From contig NZ_JAVXKG010000001.1 of assembly GCF_036647415.1 (NCBI RefSeq), positions 138,289 to 202,288 on the forward strand: 64,000 nucleotides of DNA. Direction: 5' to 3'. This DNA is from Empedobacter sp036647415. GTDB taxonomy: Bacteria > Bacteroidota > Bacteroidia > Flavobacteriales > Weeksellaceae. Below the pieces are notes generated by a model that saw only the letters and a list, made by a program, of their open reading frames with translations, was not told the DNA's origin and ran no database searches. Positions 18,532 through 27,894 of the stretch are shown piece after piece. The position numbers and the translations under genes were made by a program. Position 1 is the first letter of the stretch. Each line of letters starts with the position of its first letter.

Positions 18532-19404
18532 TTAATAGATGATTTTTAATGCATTTGGAACAACTTCAACTTTTACTTTAAGTAAATTTGTCGTCTGAAA
18601 TTCACCATCAAGTTGATACGATATTGGCTCGTTATCTAAACTTTCAATCGAAAATTTCTTAATTTTTCTATATCTCGCCTTTTCCATTATATCAATCTTT
18701 TTGGCTAAAACAAGTACAGAAAAATAAAACTGTTCAAAAACATCAAGATCTTCTATCATCAACAAATCCAATTCTCCATCAGCCAAATCAGCATTTGGCG
18801 TAAAAGAAATACCATAACCGGCTATATTGGAATTTGAACAAAATAAATAATAAAAATTTTTCTCGATTATAGCACCATCTATATAAAGTCGAAATAATTT
18901 TGATTTATAATTTAACAACGTTTTTACAGATGCATCCATGTAGCCCGTAAATGTACGTTTTTGCTTTTCCTCATAAGCTTGTATAACCGAAGCATCAATT
19001 CCAAAACCAAGATTGCTAAAAAAATAGTTTTCCTCTACTCTACCAGCGTCTATTGTTTGTATTTCTTTTGTTTGAATAATTTCTATTGCTTTGTTTATAT
19101 CTTTTGGAATAGCAAGATTCGTCGCTAAACCATTTCCAGATCCAGCAGGAATAATACCTAATGGAATTTTGGTATTTACTAAAGCACTCGCAACTTCGTT
19201 TATTGTACCATCTCCACCACAAGCCACAACAACATCTGCATGTTCTAAAATCGCTTCTCTCACCAATTCTTTTGCATGAAATTGATACTTTGTTTCTTTC
19301 AAAACAATTTTATCTGTTGGTTGAAACTTCGATTGTAAAAAATCTAACGTAATCTCGTGTTTTGCGTTTCCAGAATTAGGATTAACAATGAAAATATATT
19401 TCAT
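18532..19404 (-). CDS. Diacylglycerol kinase-family lipid kinase (YegS/BmrU type)
   Basis: Counted from the ATG at 19404, the 290-residue protein begins MKYIFIVNPNSGNAK, which is where the family starts, and has the nucleotide-binding GGDGT at 63-67 followed by NEVASAL. A second block, PAGSGNGLATNLAIP, contacts ATP. An upstream in-frame ATG at 19434 lies within or before the likely promoter (19432-19439), so it is rejected. Such enzymes phosphorylate diacylglycerol or sphingoid-type lipids at the membrane; Bacteroidota make sphingolipids, so the substrate remains open. Confidence 0.88.
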   Translation of the reverse strand: MKYIFIVNPNSGNAKHEITLDFLQSKFQPTDKIVLKETKYQFHAKELVREAILEHADVVVACGGDGTINEVASALVNTKIPLGIIPAGSGNGLATNLAIPKDINKAIEIIQTKEIQTIDAGRVEENYFFSNLGFGIDASVIQAYEEKQKRTFTGYMDASVKTLLNYKSKLFRLYIDGAIIEKNFYYLFCSNSNIAGYGISFTPNADLADGELDLLMIEDLDVFEQFYFSVLVLAKKIDIMEKARYRKIKKFSIESLDNEPISYQLDGEFQTTNLLKVKVEVVPNALKIIY

Positions 19405-19431
19405 TTTAGTTGAATTGATTTTATGAATGAA

Positions 19432-19439
19432 CAAAAATA
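19432..19439 (-). promoter_or_regulatory. -7 element for the lipid kinase gene
   Basis: On the minus strand TATTTTTG fits TAnnTTTG. It implies that transcription starts downstream of the alternative ATG at 19434 and so supports the ATG at 19404. Confidence 0.5.
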
Positions 19440-19502
19440 AGAAATCTAAAAGTATTGAGCAGTTTAACGACTATTTTTAAGGTTTAACTTTCAAAATCTT
19501 TC

Positions 19503-19510
19503 TAACTTTG
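19503..19510 (+). promoter_or_regulatory. -7 element for sufE, almost touching the start codon
   Basis: TAACTTTG fits TAnnTTTG exactly and ends only 4 bases before the sufE ATG at 19515. The transcript would begin at or within a base or two of the start codon, suggesting a leaderless mRNA. Confidence 0.5.
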
Positions 19511-19514
19511 CTAC

Positions 19515-19943
19515 ATGACAATTAAAGAAATTCAAAACGAAATAGTAGACGAATTCTCATTTTTTGATGATTGGGAACAACGTTACGAATATTTAATAGA
19601 ATTAGGTAAAAGTTTGGATAGTTTACCAGAAGAAGAAAAAACAGACGACAAAATTATAAAAGGTTGTCAATCTTCGGTTTGGTTAGATGCTGAATTAAAT
19701 GATGGAGTAATAGAATTTAAAGCTGATTCTAACGCTATTTTACCTAAAGGTATTGCCGCATTATTGGTAAGAATGTATAATCATCAAACACCAAAAGATA
19801 TTTTAGAGTCGGATACAAATTTTATCAACGAAATTGGTTTATCTGAATTTTTATCACCAACTCGTGCAAATGGATTATTAGCAATGGTAAAACAATTTAA
19901 ATTTTATGCGATCGCTTTTCAATCAAAACAAAACAATTCATAA
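19515..19943 (+). CDS. sufE: SufE family cysteine desulfuration protein
   Basis: SufE takes sulfur as a persulfide from the cysteine desulfurase SufS and passes it to the SufBCD scaffold for iron-sulfur cluster assembly. The 142-residue protein has the active Cys51 in KGCQSSVWL, with the typical N-terminal EIVDEFSFFDDWEQRYEYLI and the C-terminal SPTRANGLLAM helix. The suf operon itself is not in the window. It sits 37 bases ahead of the antiporter gene. Confidence 0.95.
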   Translation: MTIKEIQNEIVDEFSFFDDWEQRYEYLIELGKSLDSLPEEEKTDDKIIKGCQSSVWLDAELNDGVIEFKADSNAILPKGIAALLVRMYNHQTPKDILESDTNFINEIGLSEFLSPTRANGLLAMVKQFKFYAIAFQSKQNNS

Positions 19944-19980
19944 AGTGTTTAATTAACTTTATCAATCAACCTAAAACAAA

Positions 19981-21828
19981 ATGAACGACTTTTTAGGACA
20001 AGCCTTTATCTTTTTATTTTCTGCCGTAATCTGCGTACCTATTTCTAAAAAATTAGGAATGGGTTCCGTCTTAGGTTACCTTATTGCTGGTGTTTTAATT
20101 GGTCCTTATGTACTAAAATTTGTAGGTAATGATGGAACAGATATTATGCACGCCACCGAATTTGGTGTTGTTATGATGCTTTTTCTAGTTGGTTTAGAGC
20201 TAGATCCGAAGGAATTCTGGAAGATGAAAAGTAAAATCATCAACCTTGGTGGAATGCAAGTTCTTGGGACAATTCTCATCGCAACTCTAATCGGCGTATT
20301 TGCTTTAGAAATGAATTTTCCTCGTGCTCTTTCTATTGCTTTTGCAATTACAATGTCTTCTACCGCAATTATTATGCAAACGTTAAACGAAAAAGGATTA
20401 ACCAAAACTGGTATCGGAAAATCTACTTTCTCCGTTTTGCTTTTTCAAGACATAATGGTTATTCCAATTTTAGCAATTATTCCGTTATTGGTTGGAGATT
20501 CTTTAATTCAATCCATTGGCGATGACTCCAAAAGTCTTTTAGTTGGTGGACCTGCATTCATGAAAACCTTGGTAATTGTTGGAGCTATTACACTTATTTA
20601 TTTTATAGCCCGATATATTATTACACCTTATTTTAAATACGTTGGACAATTACAAGTTCGAGAAATATTTACAGCATCTGCGCTACTTTTGGTAATTGGA
20701 GTTTCTATTTTAATGCAAAAAGTAGGAATATCGCCCGCTTTGGGAGCTTTTATCGCAGGAGTTGTCTTGGCAAATAACGAATATAAACATCAATTAGAAA
20801 GTGATATAGAGCCTTTTAAATCACTTTTATTAGGTATATTTTTTATTGCGGTAGGCTCTACCATTAATTTCAAATTAATTGGTGAAAAACCATTGATGAT
20901 TCTTGGATTAACATTCGGAATCATGTTAATAAAATCATTGGTTTTATTATTAATCGGAATCAAACATAAATTCAATTTCGACCAAAAAATGCTCTTTATT
21001 CTCTTGTTATCGCAAGTTGGAGAGTTTGCATTTGTGATTCTATCTTTAACTAAAAATTTAGATATTTTAAATAAAGAATGGTATGATTTGATGCTGGCTA
21101 CAACAGCAATTACAATGGTTATTACTCCTTTACTTTTGGTATTGAATGAGAAATTAATTTTAAAACATTTTGGTGTAAAAAGAAAGGTAGAACAGATTGT
21201 CGAAAATGATAAAATCAATCCAAATTCTGCTGATGGACAAATAATAATTGCAGGTTTTGGAGATTTTGGAAACACAATAAGCCGTGTTCTGAAAAGTTCT
21301 GGAATCAAGTCAATTGTTTTAGATAATGATAGCGAACGCGTAGAAAAAATGCGTAAACAAGGTTTTAATGTTTTTTATGGTGATGCGACCAATATAAACT
21401 TACTAAAATCGGCTGGTGTAGAGAATGCAAAATATTTTGTTGCAGCTTTAGATCCACCCGAAATTAACCAAAAATTGGTTACTATTCTTCGTAAAAACTT
21501 TCCTCATTTAGAAATATTTGTACGAGCAAAAAATAGAAGTTATGCTTATAATTATTTAAAAGATGGTTTGAATGAAGTTTACCGCGAAAACTTCTTCTCG
21601 TCTGTTTATGTTGGACGTCAAATTTTACTGAAATATGGATTTTCCTATGAAGATGCATCAAAAATAGGTGAAATTTTTATCAAAAGTGATCGAAAATCAT
21701 TGCGAAAAATTGCTAAACTCGCCGAAAATTCTGATCAATATTTTGAAGCTTCAAAACAAGAGTTTGAGAAACAAATGAAAATGGTTGCAAAAGAAATAAA
21801 TAATCAACACAATGCCGACACCGAATAA
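19981..21828 (+). CDS. CPA2-family cation:proton antiporter with RCK/TrkA-N domain (Kef-like)
   Basis: The 615-residue protein has a 12-to-13-helix Na+/H+ exchanger domain (about 1-395) with the GYLIAG and FLVGLELDP motifs. A cytosolic Rossmann domain follows (about 418-530), beginning GFGDFGNT at residue 425, which binds NAD(H) or nucleotide in Kef/RCK proteins. It likely exports K+ (or Na+) in exchange for protons and is gated by ligand or redox state. No TrkA-C domain is evident; the tail is about 70 residues of charged helix. It overlaps the next gene by 17 bases. Confidence 0.92.
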   Translation: MNDFLGQAFIFLFSAVICVPISKKLGMGSVLGYLIAGVLIGPYVLKFVGNDGTDIMHATEFGVVMMLFLVGLELDPKEFWKMKSKIINLGGMQVLGTILIATLIGVFALEMNFPRALSIAFAITMSSTAIIMQTLNEKGLTKTGIGKSTFSVLLFQDIMVIPILAIIPLLVGDSLIQSIGDDSKSLLVGGPAFMKTLVIVGAITLIYFIARYIITPYFKYVGQLQVREIFTASALLLVIGVSILMQKVGISPALGAFIAGVVLANNEYKHQLESDIEPFKSLLLGIFFIAVGSTINFKLIGEKPLMILGLTFGIMLIKSLVLLLIGIKHKFNFDQKMLFILLLSQVGEFAFVILSLTKNLDILNKEWYDLMLATTAITMVITPLLLVLNEKLILKHFGVKRKVEQIVENDKINPNSADGQIIIAGFGDFGNTISRVLKSSGIKSIVLDNDSERVEKMRKQGFNVFYGDATNINLLKSAGVENAKYFVAALDPPEINQKLVTILRKNFPHLEIFVRAKNRSYAYNYLKDGLNEVYRENFFSSVYVGRQILLKYGFSYEDASKIGEIFIKSDRKSLRKIAKLAENSDQYFEASKQEFEKQMKMVAKEINNQHNADTE

Positions 21829-22810
21829 AAAAAGACTTTTAATTTTACGTTTCTCAGCATTGGGTGATGTTACAATGATAGCTCCTGTTTTACAAGAATT
21901 TATCGAACAAAATCCTGATGTGGATGTATATGTTGCTTCGCGTCCATTTATGGAAACTATTTTTCGCCAATTTCCACAAATTAACTTTATTCCGATTGAT
22001 TTAAACAATAATTATAAAGGCATTTTTGGGCTATATCATCTCTACAAAACTTTAAAAAAGTATAATTTTGACTATGTTGCAGATTTACATAACGTCATTA
22101 GAACAAAAGTTGTAACTGCTTTGTTTAAATTAGACGGAACTAAAACTGCAACTTTAGACAAAGGTCGTGCGGAGAAAAAAGCGTTGGTTAAACAACAAAA
22201 TAGAGTGTTTAAGCAATTAAAATTAACAACCGAGCGCTATGCAGATGTCTTACGCAAATTAGGTTTAAAAGCAAGCTTATCACACAAAATACAAGCAAAA
22301 TCAGAAAAAGAAAAAAATACAATTGGAATAGCTCCTTTTGCAGCATTTACAAGTAAAATGTATCCGTTGGAGAAAATGAAAATTGTAGCAACTAAATTAG
22401 CAAAAGATGGTTACAAAGTTTACTTATTTGGTGGAGGAAAAGCTGAGATAGAGGAATTAAAAAGCTGGGAAAAGTTGGATTCTAATATAAAATCATTGGC
22501 TGGAACAATGAAATTCGAAGAAGAATTAGAAGCTATTTCTAAACTTCAAATTATGATTTCTATGGACAGTGCCAATATGCATTTAGCCTCGTTAATGGGA
22601 ACAAGAACCATTTCTATTTGGGGCGGAACTCATCCATTTGCTGGTTTTTTAGGTTATGGACAATCTATGAATGATGTGATTCAGGATGAAGAAATGAAAT
22701 GCCGACCAACTTCTATCTTCGGAAAAGATCCGAAAGAGTTTGAAAATTACGATTATTTTCAAAATTTGAGCGCAGAAGATGTTTATCAACAAATTGTAAA
22801 TCGGTTATAA
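21812..22810 (+). CDS. Glycosyltransferase family 9 (heptosyltransferase-like)
   Basis: The 332-residue protein has the GT9 two-domain fold: an N-terminal RFSALGDV loop at residues 13-20 followed by the ASRPF segment, and a C-terminal donor-binding region with SMDSANMHLASLMGTRTISIWGGTHP. GT9 enzymes add heptose, or in this phylum other sugars, to the lipopolysaccharide core on the inner face of the inner membrane. The 17-base overlap with the antiporter gene means translational coupling. A weak hairpin follows 46 bases after the stop. Confidence 0.88.
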   Translation: MPTPNKKRLLILRFSALGDVTMIAPVLQEFIEQNPDVDVYVASRPFMETIFRQFPQINFIPIDLNNNYKGIFGLYHLYKTLKKYNFDYVADLHNVIRTKVVTALFKLDGTKTATLDKGRAEKKALVKQQNRVFKQLKLTTERYADVLRKLGLKASLSHKIQAKSEKEKNTIGIAPFAAFTSKMYPLEKMKIVATKLAKDGYKVYLFGGGKAEIEELKSWEKLDSNIKSLAGTMKFEEELEAISKLQIMISMDSANMHLASLMGTRTISIWGGTHPFAGFLGYGQSMNDVIQDEEMKCRPTSIFGKDPKEFENYDYFQNLSAEDVYQQIVNRL

Positions 22811-22856
22811 AATACTGCTTAAATTTTGTCTGATTTGAATATCCTCATTCAACGGT

Positions 22857-22881
22857 AAAATACACTTTTCAGAGTATTTTT
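22857..22881 (+). terminator. Probable terminator after the GT9 gene
   Basis: A 7-bp stem (22857-22863 with 22874-22880), extended by two more base pairs across a mismatch, is followed by a short T run. It is weaker than other terminators in the window. Confidence 0.5.
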
Positions 22882-22912
22882 AAAGATAAAAAACATCATC
22901 GTAGACTAAATT

Positions 22913-23089
22913 AAATCATTTACAGAACAAAATTATCATTTACCAGATTTACCTTCTACAAAAGAAATTAAGCAAATAGGTTTATAGTTAGATGAAATAA
23001 ATAATCTTCTACTTCAAAAGGTTGAAGAGTTAACTCTTCATTTAATTGAGCAAAATGAAAAAAGCGAAACTCTTGAAAATATAAAATAA
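22913..23089 (+). pseudogene. Remnant of the C-terminal tail of a surface/tail-fibre-like protein
   Basis: One frame reads Lys-Ser-Phe-Thr-Glu-Gln-Asn-Tyr-His-Leu-Pro-Asp-Leu-Pro-Ser-Thr-Lys-Glu-Ile-Lys, then a TAG at 22985-22987, then LDEINNLLLQKVEELTLHLI and a charged coiled coil to a TAA at 23087. The LLLQKVEELTLH part followed by a coiled coil is the usual C-terminus of large Bacteroidota surface proteins, where the coil trimerises an S74-like or TMF-like end. There is no start codon and the frame is closed upstream at 22907, so only the tail of the gene survives, itself broken by a stop. Confidence 0.55.
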
Positions 23090-23116
23090 TATGAAGAAAA
23101 TAAGTAAGTAATAACT

Positions 23117-23389
23117 ATGATAATTATTAACGAATTTTTAGAACAAGGCTTAATAGGTCTTCTAATGGGGAGTTCTATATTATTAATTTCATTTCTTTTT
23201 TATTATCCTTATTATAAAAAACGAAAATCTAAACCTAAATATTTAGTTGAAAGAGACAATAAACTAGATTATTTAAAAGATGGTTTTAATTTATTAAGTT
23301 ATAATAGAATAATAGGAGGCTTTATTATTGGTGGAGTTCTCATTATTATCTCTATTTATTATTTATTTATAGAGTTACAAAAAAATTAA
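23117..23389 (+). CDS. Small two-helix membrane protein, unknown
   Basis: The 90-residue protein has two hydrophobic segments (about 9-30 and 65-86) separated by a basic, tyrosine-rich loop (YYKKRKSKPKYLVERDNKLD). No family was recognised. It follows the degenerate tail of a surface-protein gene and precedes a 186-base gap. Such small proteins are often strain-specific, and with the adjacent remnant this suggests an accessory patch. Confidence 0.5.
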   Translation: MIIINEFLEQGLIGLLMGSSILLISFLFYYPYYKKRKSKPKYLVERDNKLDYLKDGFNLLSYNRIIGGFIIGGVLIIISIYYLFIELQKN

Positions 23390-23537
23390 TTAACTATTAA
23401 ATAATCAACCCAATAGTTAACAATCTCTATAAACTACACCCAAAATTTTAGACGTTTTATGGGTTTATTATTGAGTATTTTTTACCCTTAAAATATCTAT
23501 AACACATTTCATGTAAAATAGACAATATTATAAATCA

Positions 23538-23568
23538 CAAAAAAAGCTCATCCAATAGATGAGCTTTT
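23538..23568 (-). terminator. Terminator after lysE
   Basis: An 11-bp perfect stem (23542-23552 with 23558-23568) has an A run at 23538-23545, which becomes the U tract for minus-strand transcription of the lysE gene ending at 23576. Confidence 0.8.
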
Positions 23569-23575
23569 ATATTTT

Positions 23576-24259
23576 CTAATTTGTTTGTTCTTGATTAATA
23601 AGTTGATTTTCTATTTTTTTGTCTATTTCCTTAAAAAATCCGAAACCTTTTAAGATAATAATCAATCCAAAAATCAATAGACAGATTCCAACTCCTTTTC
23701 GTACTAAAAATACTTTTTGATCTGTAAATCTTTTCTGAAGTTTACCTGCTAAAAAGATTTTAATTAAATCTATTCCAAAATAAGTTCCTAATACAACGCC
23801 CATATACAATAAGAAATCGCTTGGTTTTGGATATTGAATCATAACTGAAGATACAATTACAAACCAAAAAACAATGACTCCAATATTCAATAAATTCATA
23901 ATAAATCCATTGACAAATGTTCGGAGATAATTATTGCTTACAAAACCTGCTTCGCTCTCTATATGTAGCTTTGGTTTAGAGAAATACATAAAAATTCCAT
24001 AAATCAAAACAAAGAAACCACCTATAATATAGATGCGATAAAATTTGGGATGATTGGTCACATAATCTGTGAAATCTTTACTTCCAAAATATGCCGCAGC
24101 TATACATAAAATATCTGCTGCAATAACACCTAAATCTAGCACTACAGCGGTTTTCCAACTTCTGCGTAAACTGGTTTCTATCAACAAAAAAAATACAGGT
24201 CCAATTAGTATTGTACTTAATAAGAAACCTATTAGTATGGCCGAAAAAATTATATCCAT
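23576..24259 (-). CDS. LysE family amino-acid exporter
   Basis: The 227-residue protein has six predicted helices and the family start, with the GPVFFLLIETSLRRSW segment at residues 20-35. LysE/RhtB proteins export amino acids such as lysine, arginine or threonine across the inner membrane. The substrate cannot be deduced. The gene starts 42 bases after the end of rnr on the same strand and shares its terminator, so it is probably in the rnr transcript. Confidence 0.88.
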   Translation of the reverse strand: MDIIFSAILIGFLLSTILIGPVFFLLIETSLRRSWKTAVVLDLGVIAADILCIAAAYFGSKDFTDYVTNHPKFYRIYIIGGFFVLIYGIFMYFSKPKLHIESEAGFVSNNYLRTFVNGFIMNLLNIGVIVFWFVIVSSVMIQYPKPSDFLLYMGVVLGTYFGIDLIKIFLAGKLQKRFTDQKVFLVRKGVGICLLIFGLIIILKGFGFFKEIDKKIENQLINQEQTN

Positions 24260-24301
24260 AACTTAAATAAGGTCTGCAAGATAAGTCTAAATTATGAAAA
24301 A

Positions 24302-26461
24302 TTAGGCATCAACTAATTCAAAATCTAATTGCTTCTTAATCAAATCTGCATTTAAAACTTTGATTTTAACTGGGCTACCCAATTGGTACTTAATTCCAGT
24401 TCTTTTTCCTACTAATGCATGATTTTTATCGTCAAAGTAGTAATGATCACCCGTCATTGCGCGTGAACGTATTAATCCTTCGCAACGAGTTTCTGGAATT
24501 TCCACGAAAATACCATAGTCTTGTACACCTGTAATAAATGCATCAAACGTCTGTCCAACAAACTGTTCCATATATTTTACTTGCATGTATTTTATTGATT
24601 CACGCTCTGCTTCTGCTGCAATTTTTTCGCGAGAAGATGCATGTTTTGCTTTGTCTTCGTAAATAGATGAATCTGGCGATTTTTTACCATCTAAATAATC
24701 TTGTAGCAAACGATGTGCAATTATATCTGGATAACGACGAATTGGCGATGTAAAATGCGTATAATAATCAAATGCTAAGCCATAATGTCCAATATTATCG
24801 GTTGTATACTTAGCTTTTGCCATTGTGCGCATAGATAAAGTTTCTACCATATTTTCTTCTGGTTTTCCTTTTACATCTGCCAACAATTTATTCATCGATT
24901 GAATAGTTGTTTTTCTATCACCTACTTGTAATTCGTACCCAAATTGACGAATAAAGTTTTTAAGATCAATTAATTTATCTGGATTTGGATCATCGTGAAC
25001 ACGGTAAATGTAAGTGTTGTCATTGTCTTTTCCGTGTTTATCTAAACTAATAAATTCTGAAACTTTTTTGTTACAAAGCAACATAAACTCTTCAATCAAT
25101 TTATTAGAATCTTTTCCTATTTTGAAATAAATTCCAGTTGGATTGTGTTCTTCATCTAAATTGAATTTTACTTCTACTTTATCAAAATTAACTGCACCAA
25201 CATTCATACGCTCTGCGCGCATCAATTTTGCTAAACGATCTAATGTTAAGATTTCTTCTTTAAAATCTCCATCTTCTCCTTCGATAATAGCCTGTGCTTC
25301 TTCGTATGTAAAACGTCTATCAGAATGTATTGCTGTTCTACCAAACCACGTATTTACAATTTTTGCATTATTATCTAATTCAAAAACACCAGAAAATGTG
25401 TATTTGTCTTCATTTGGACGTAAAGAACATGCTACATTAGATAAAATTTCGGGTAGCATTGGTACTACTCTATCCACTAAATAAACAGAAGTTGCGCGTT
25501 TGTAAGCTTCTTGTTCTATCAAAGTTCCTGGTCTTACGTAATGTGATACATCTGCAATGTGAACCCCAATTTCCCAATTTCCGTTTTCTAATTTCTGAAT
25601 AGATAATGCATCATCAAAGTCTTTAGCATCTTTCGGATCTATTGTAAAAGTGGTTATATTTCGCATATCACGGCGTTTTGCAACTTCTTTTTCATCAATA
25701 GATGTGTCTAAGTTATTTGCCTCTTCTTCTACTTCTTCCGGAAATTTTTCTGGTAAACCATATTCTAATAAAATTGAATTGATTTCTACACTTGTATCTT
25801 CAGGATTTCCTAAAACTTTGGTAATTTCTCCGAATGGTGAATTAGAACCTTCTGGCCAATTTGTTAAACGAACAACAACTTTTTCTCCTGGTTTTGCATC
25901 ATTAAATTTTTCTTTTGGAACAAAGAAATCATGGTTACCATTTTGCATTGTTACAAAACCGAAATTTCCATTCTTTCCTAATTCGAAAATACCTGTAAAC
26001 TCTGTTTTGTTACGTTCTAATATTTCAACAATTTCACCTTCTGTTTTTGTTGAATTTTTACTCTTTTTTGGATAAACATACACACGAACAGTATCGCCCA
26101 TCAGTGTATTTTTAGTTTTTCCTTTTTGTACAAAAACATCTTGTTCTAAACCATCAATCATAACATAAGCGTTACCAGAAGCTGTCAAATCTGCTTTCCC
26201 AATCATATAATCATTGGTTGCATTTATTTTATATTTTCCACGCTCTACTTCGGTAATCTTTTTGTCTACTAATAAGACATTTAGATTTTTTATCAATAAT
26301 TCAACATCAATACGATTGGTTAAATTAAGTGCTGATGCGATTTGTTTATAGTTTAAAGGTTTATTTGGATTTTGAAATAAAACTTCGATGATAGACTTCG
26401 TAAACTTTGTTATGTTTTTGTCTTTTTTCGCCTTTGTATTTTTAAAATTTTGTCTTGGCAT
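24302..26461 (-). CDS. rnr: Ribonuclease R
   Basis: RNase R is a processive 3'-5' exoribonuclease that digests structured RNA. The 719-residue protein starts with a basic helical region, followed by two OB-type cold-shock domains, the RNB catalytic domain with the DPKDAKDFDDA metal site at 275-285, and a C-terminal S1 domain. The tail after S1 is very short, without the long lysine-rich end of E. coli RNase R. It has its own promoter about 140 bases upstream of the start. Confidence 0.96.
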   Translation of the reverse strand: MPRQNFKNTKAKKDKNITKFTKSIIEVLFQNPNKPLNYKQIASALNLTNRIDVELLIKNLNVLLVDKKITEVERGKYKINATNDYMIGKADLTASGNAYVMIDGLEQDVFVQKGKTKNTLMGDTVRVYVYPKKSKNSTKTEGEIVEILERNKTEFTGIFELGKNGNFGFVTMQNGNHDFFVPKEKFNDAKPGEKVVVRLTNWPEGSNSPFGEITKVLGNPEDTSVEINSILLEYGLPEKFPEEVEEEANNLDTSIDEKEVAKRRDMRNITTFTIDPKDAKDFDDALSIQKLENGNWEIGVHIADVSHYVRPGTLIEQEAYKRATSVYLVDRVVPMLPEILSNVACSLRPNEDKYTFSGVFELDNNAKIVNTWFGRTAIHSDRRFTYEEAQAIIEGEDGDFKEEILTLDRLAKLMRAERMNVGAVNFDKVEVKFNLDEEHNPTGIYFKIGKDSNKLIEEFMLLCNKKVSEFISLDKHGKDNDNTYIYRVHDDPNPDKLIDLKNFIRQFGYELQVGDRKTTIQSMNKLLADVKGKPEENMVETLSMRTMAKAKYTTDNIGHYGLAFDYYTHFTSPIRRYPDIIAHRLLQDYLDGKKSPDSSIYEDKAKHASSREKIAAEAERESIKYMQVKYMEQFVGQTFDAFITGVQDYGIFVEIPETRCEGLIRSRAMTGDHYYFDDKNHALVGKRTGIKYQLGSPVKIKVLNADLIKKQLDFELVDA

Positions 26462-26601
26462 AATTTGAATTGTATCAAAATCTCCATTAATATAAGGAGA
26501 TTGATTTATAAATAGTTAATAATTATACATCTTAATTAATTGATAATCAAATTATTTTTGAAAACTCTTGATAAGATGTTAATAAACTAACATAACCGTT
26601 G

Positions 26602-26634
26602 CAAAGATAATGTATCCTTACTCTAAAATAACAA
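26602..26634 (-). promoter_or_regulatory. rnr promoter (-33 and -7 elements)
   Basis: On the minus strand TTG (26634-26632) is followed after 22 bases by TATCTTTG (26609-26602), an exact TAnnTTTG. Spacing fits the Bacteroidota consensus. It predicts a leader of about 135 bases before the rnr ATG. Confidence 0.6.
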
Positions 26635-26854
26635 TTTATAGGTAATTCTATGTTATTTAAAGGATAAGATTATATTTTCAATGTTTTGATCTATTGCGAA
26701 AATTAAGCCAAAATTAAAAAAGTAGAATATTTTAGAAGTATGTTAAACCTTTCTTCGTTACAAACAATTCAAAAACATTGTAAATATCTGAATTAAAATA
26801 AATTAACAGCCTTTATCAACAGTTATAAACAATGTTAATTTCAATATAAAATAC

Positions 26855-26885
26855 AAAAAAAGCTGTTTCTCAGGAAACAGCTTTT
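26855..26885 (-). terminator. Terminator after asnA
   Basis: A 12-bp perfect stem (26858-26869 with 26874-26885) with a 4-base loop and a U tract on the minus strand lies 5 bases after the asnA stop. Confidence 0.87.
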
Positions 26886-26889
26886 GCTT

Positions 26890-27894
26890 TTATAATAATT
26901 CTATACTTTCTAATTTTAATTGATCTTTTATTTCTTTGTCCCAAATACTTGGTTGTACTTGTCCAATATGTTTCAATTTCAACATAAACATTGTCATTCG
27001 AGATTGTCCAATTCCACCACCGATAGATTCTGTTAACTGATCTTCTAATAACATGGTATGAAATAATAAGTTTTTACGGTCTGATAAACTTCTGATTTCT
27101 AATTGTCTTAGTAAAGCCGTTTTATCTACACGAATTCCCATTGATGATAATTCAAAAGCTGATTCTAAGACTGGATTCCAAACCAAAATATCTCCGTTAA
27201 GACCTTTAAAACCATCACTATTCTCTGTGCTCCAATCATCATAATCCGCCGCACGAGCATCATGAAATTCTCCGTTTGTTAATTCTCCTCCAATTCCATA
27301 AATAAAAACCGCTCCAAATTCTTTACAAATTGCGTTTTCTCTTTCTTTTGGAGAATATGTTGGGTATTTTTGTAATAAATCTTCTGATGAAATAAATGTA
27401 ATTTCTTCTGGTAAAACCGCCTTTATTTCAGGATATTTTTCTTCAACTTTTTGTTCAGTTTCTTGGATAACTTTATAAATAGATTTTACAGTTTCTTGCA
27501 GATAATCTAATTTTCTATCTTCCGTCGCAATTACTTTTTCCCAATCCCATTGATCCACATAAATAGAATGTATTGGCGAATAATCCTCGTCTGGTCGCAA
27601 AGCACGCATATCGGTAATAATTCCTTCTCCACGCTCTATCTCCAATTCTTTCAGCCTAATACGTTTCCATTTTGCCAAAGAATGTACAACAACCGCATTT
27701 TTATCATTCAAAGATTTTATCGGAAATTTTACAGGTCTTTCTATACTATTCAAATCATCATTAATTCCTGTTCCGTCTAATACAACTAATGGTCCTGAAA
27801 CTGGAATAATGTTTAACTCTTTTTGTAATGATTTAGTAAACTCTTCTTTTACAAAAGAAATTGCTTGTTCTCTAAGTAGTAATGCTCTGCTCAT
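26890..27894 (-). CDS. asnA: Aspartate-ammonia ligase (asparagine synthetase A)
   Basis: AsnA forms asparagine from aspartate, ammonia and ATP. The 334-residue protein is full length and class II aminoacyl-tRNA-synthetase-like, with the DMRALRPDEDYSPIHSIYVDQWDWEK block around residues 94-119, GIGGELTNGEFHDARAADYDDW in the middle and the GGGIGQSRMTM motif 3 near residues 292-302. It is transcribed alone: a terminator lies behind it, and rpiB upstream is separated from it by another one. Confidence 0.96.
   Translation of the reverse strand: MSRALLLREQAISFVKEEFTKSLQKELNIIPVSGPLVVLDGTGINDDLNSIERPVKFPIKSLNDKNAVVVHSLAKWKRIRLKELEIERGEGIITDMRALRPDEDYSPIHSIYVDQWDWEKVIATEDRKLDYLQETVKSIYKVIQETEQKVEEKYPEIKAVLPEEITFISSEDLLQKYPTYSPKERENAICKEFGAVFIYGIGGELTNGEFHDARAADYDDWSTENSDGFKGLNGDILVWNPVLESAFELSSMGIRVDKTALLRQLEIRSLSDRKNLLFHTMLLEDQLTESIGGGIGQSRMTMFMLKLKHIGQVQPSIWDKEIKDQLKLESIELL

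Larger units (their letters stand above)
22811..23116. other. Gene-poor degenerate stretch
   Basis: These 306 bases hold a terminator hairpin (22857-22881) and a decayed fragment of a surface-protein gene (22913-23089). I see no other feature. It appears to be the scar of a lost or rearranged gene. Confidence 0.5.
26462..26889. other. Intergenic region between asnA and rnr
   Basis: These 428 bases are AT-rich. They carry the rnr promoter (26602-26634), the asnA terminator (26855-26885) and a 140-base rnr leader. No coding signal, tRNA or conserved structure was seen in the rest. Confidence 0.5.

Noticed and set aside
19405..19434. Longer start for the lipid kinase (ATG at 19434)
   Set aside because: It lies within the -7 promoter element, so an mRNA from it could not contain this codon. 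The start at 19404 matches the family.
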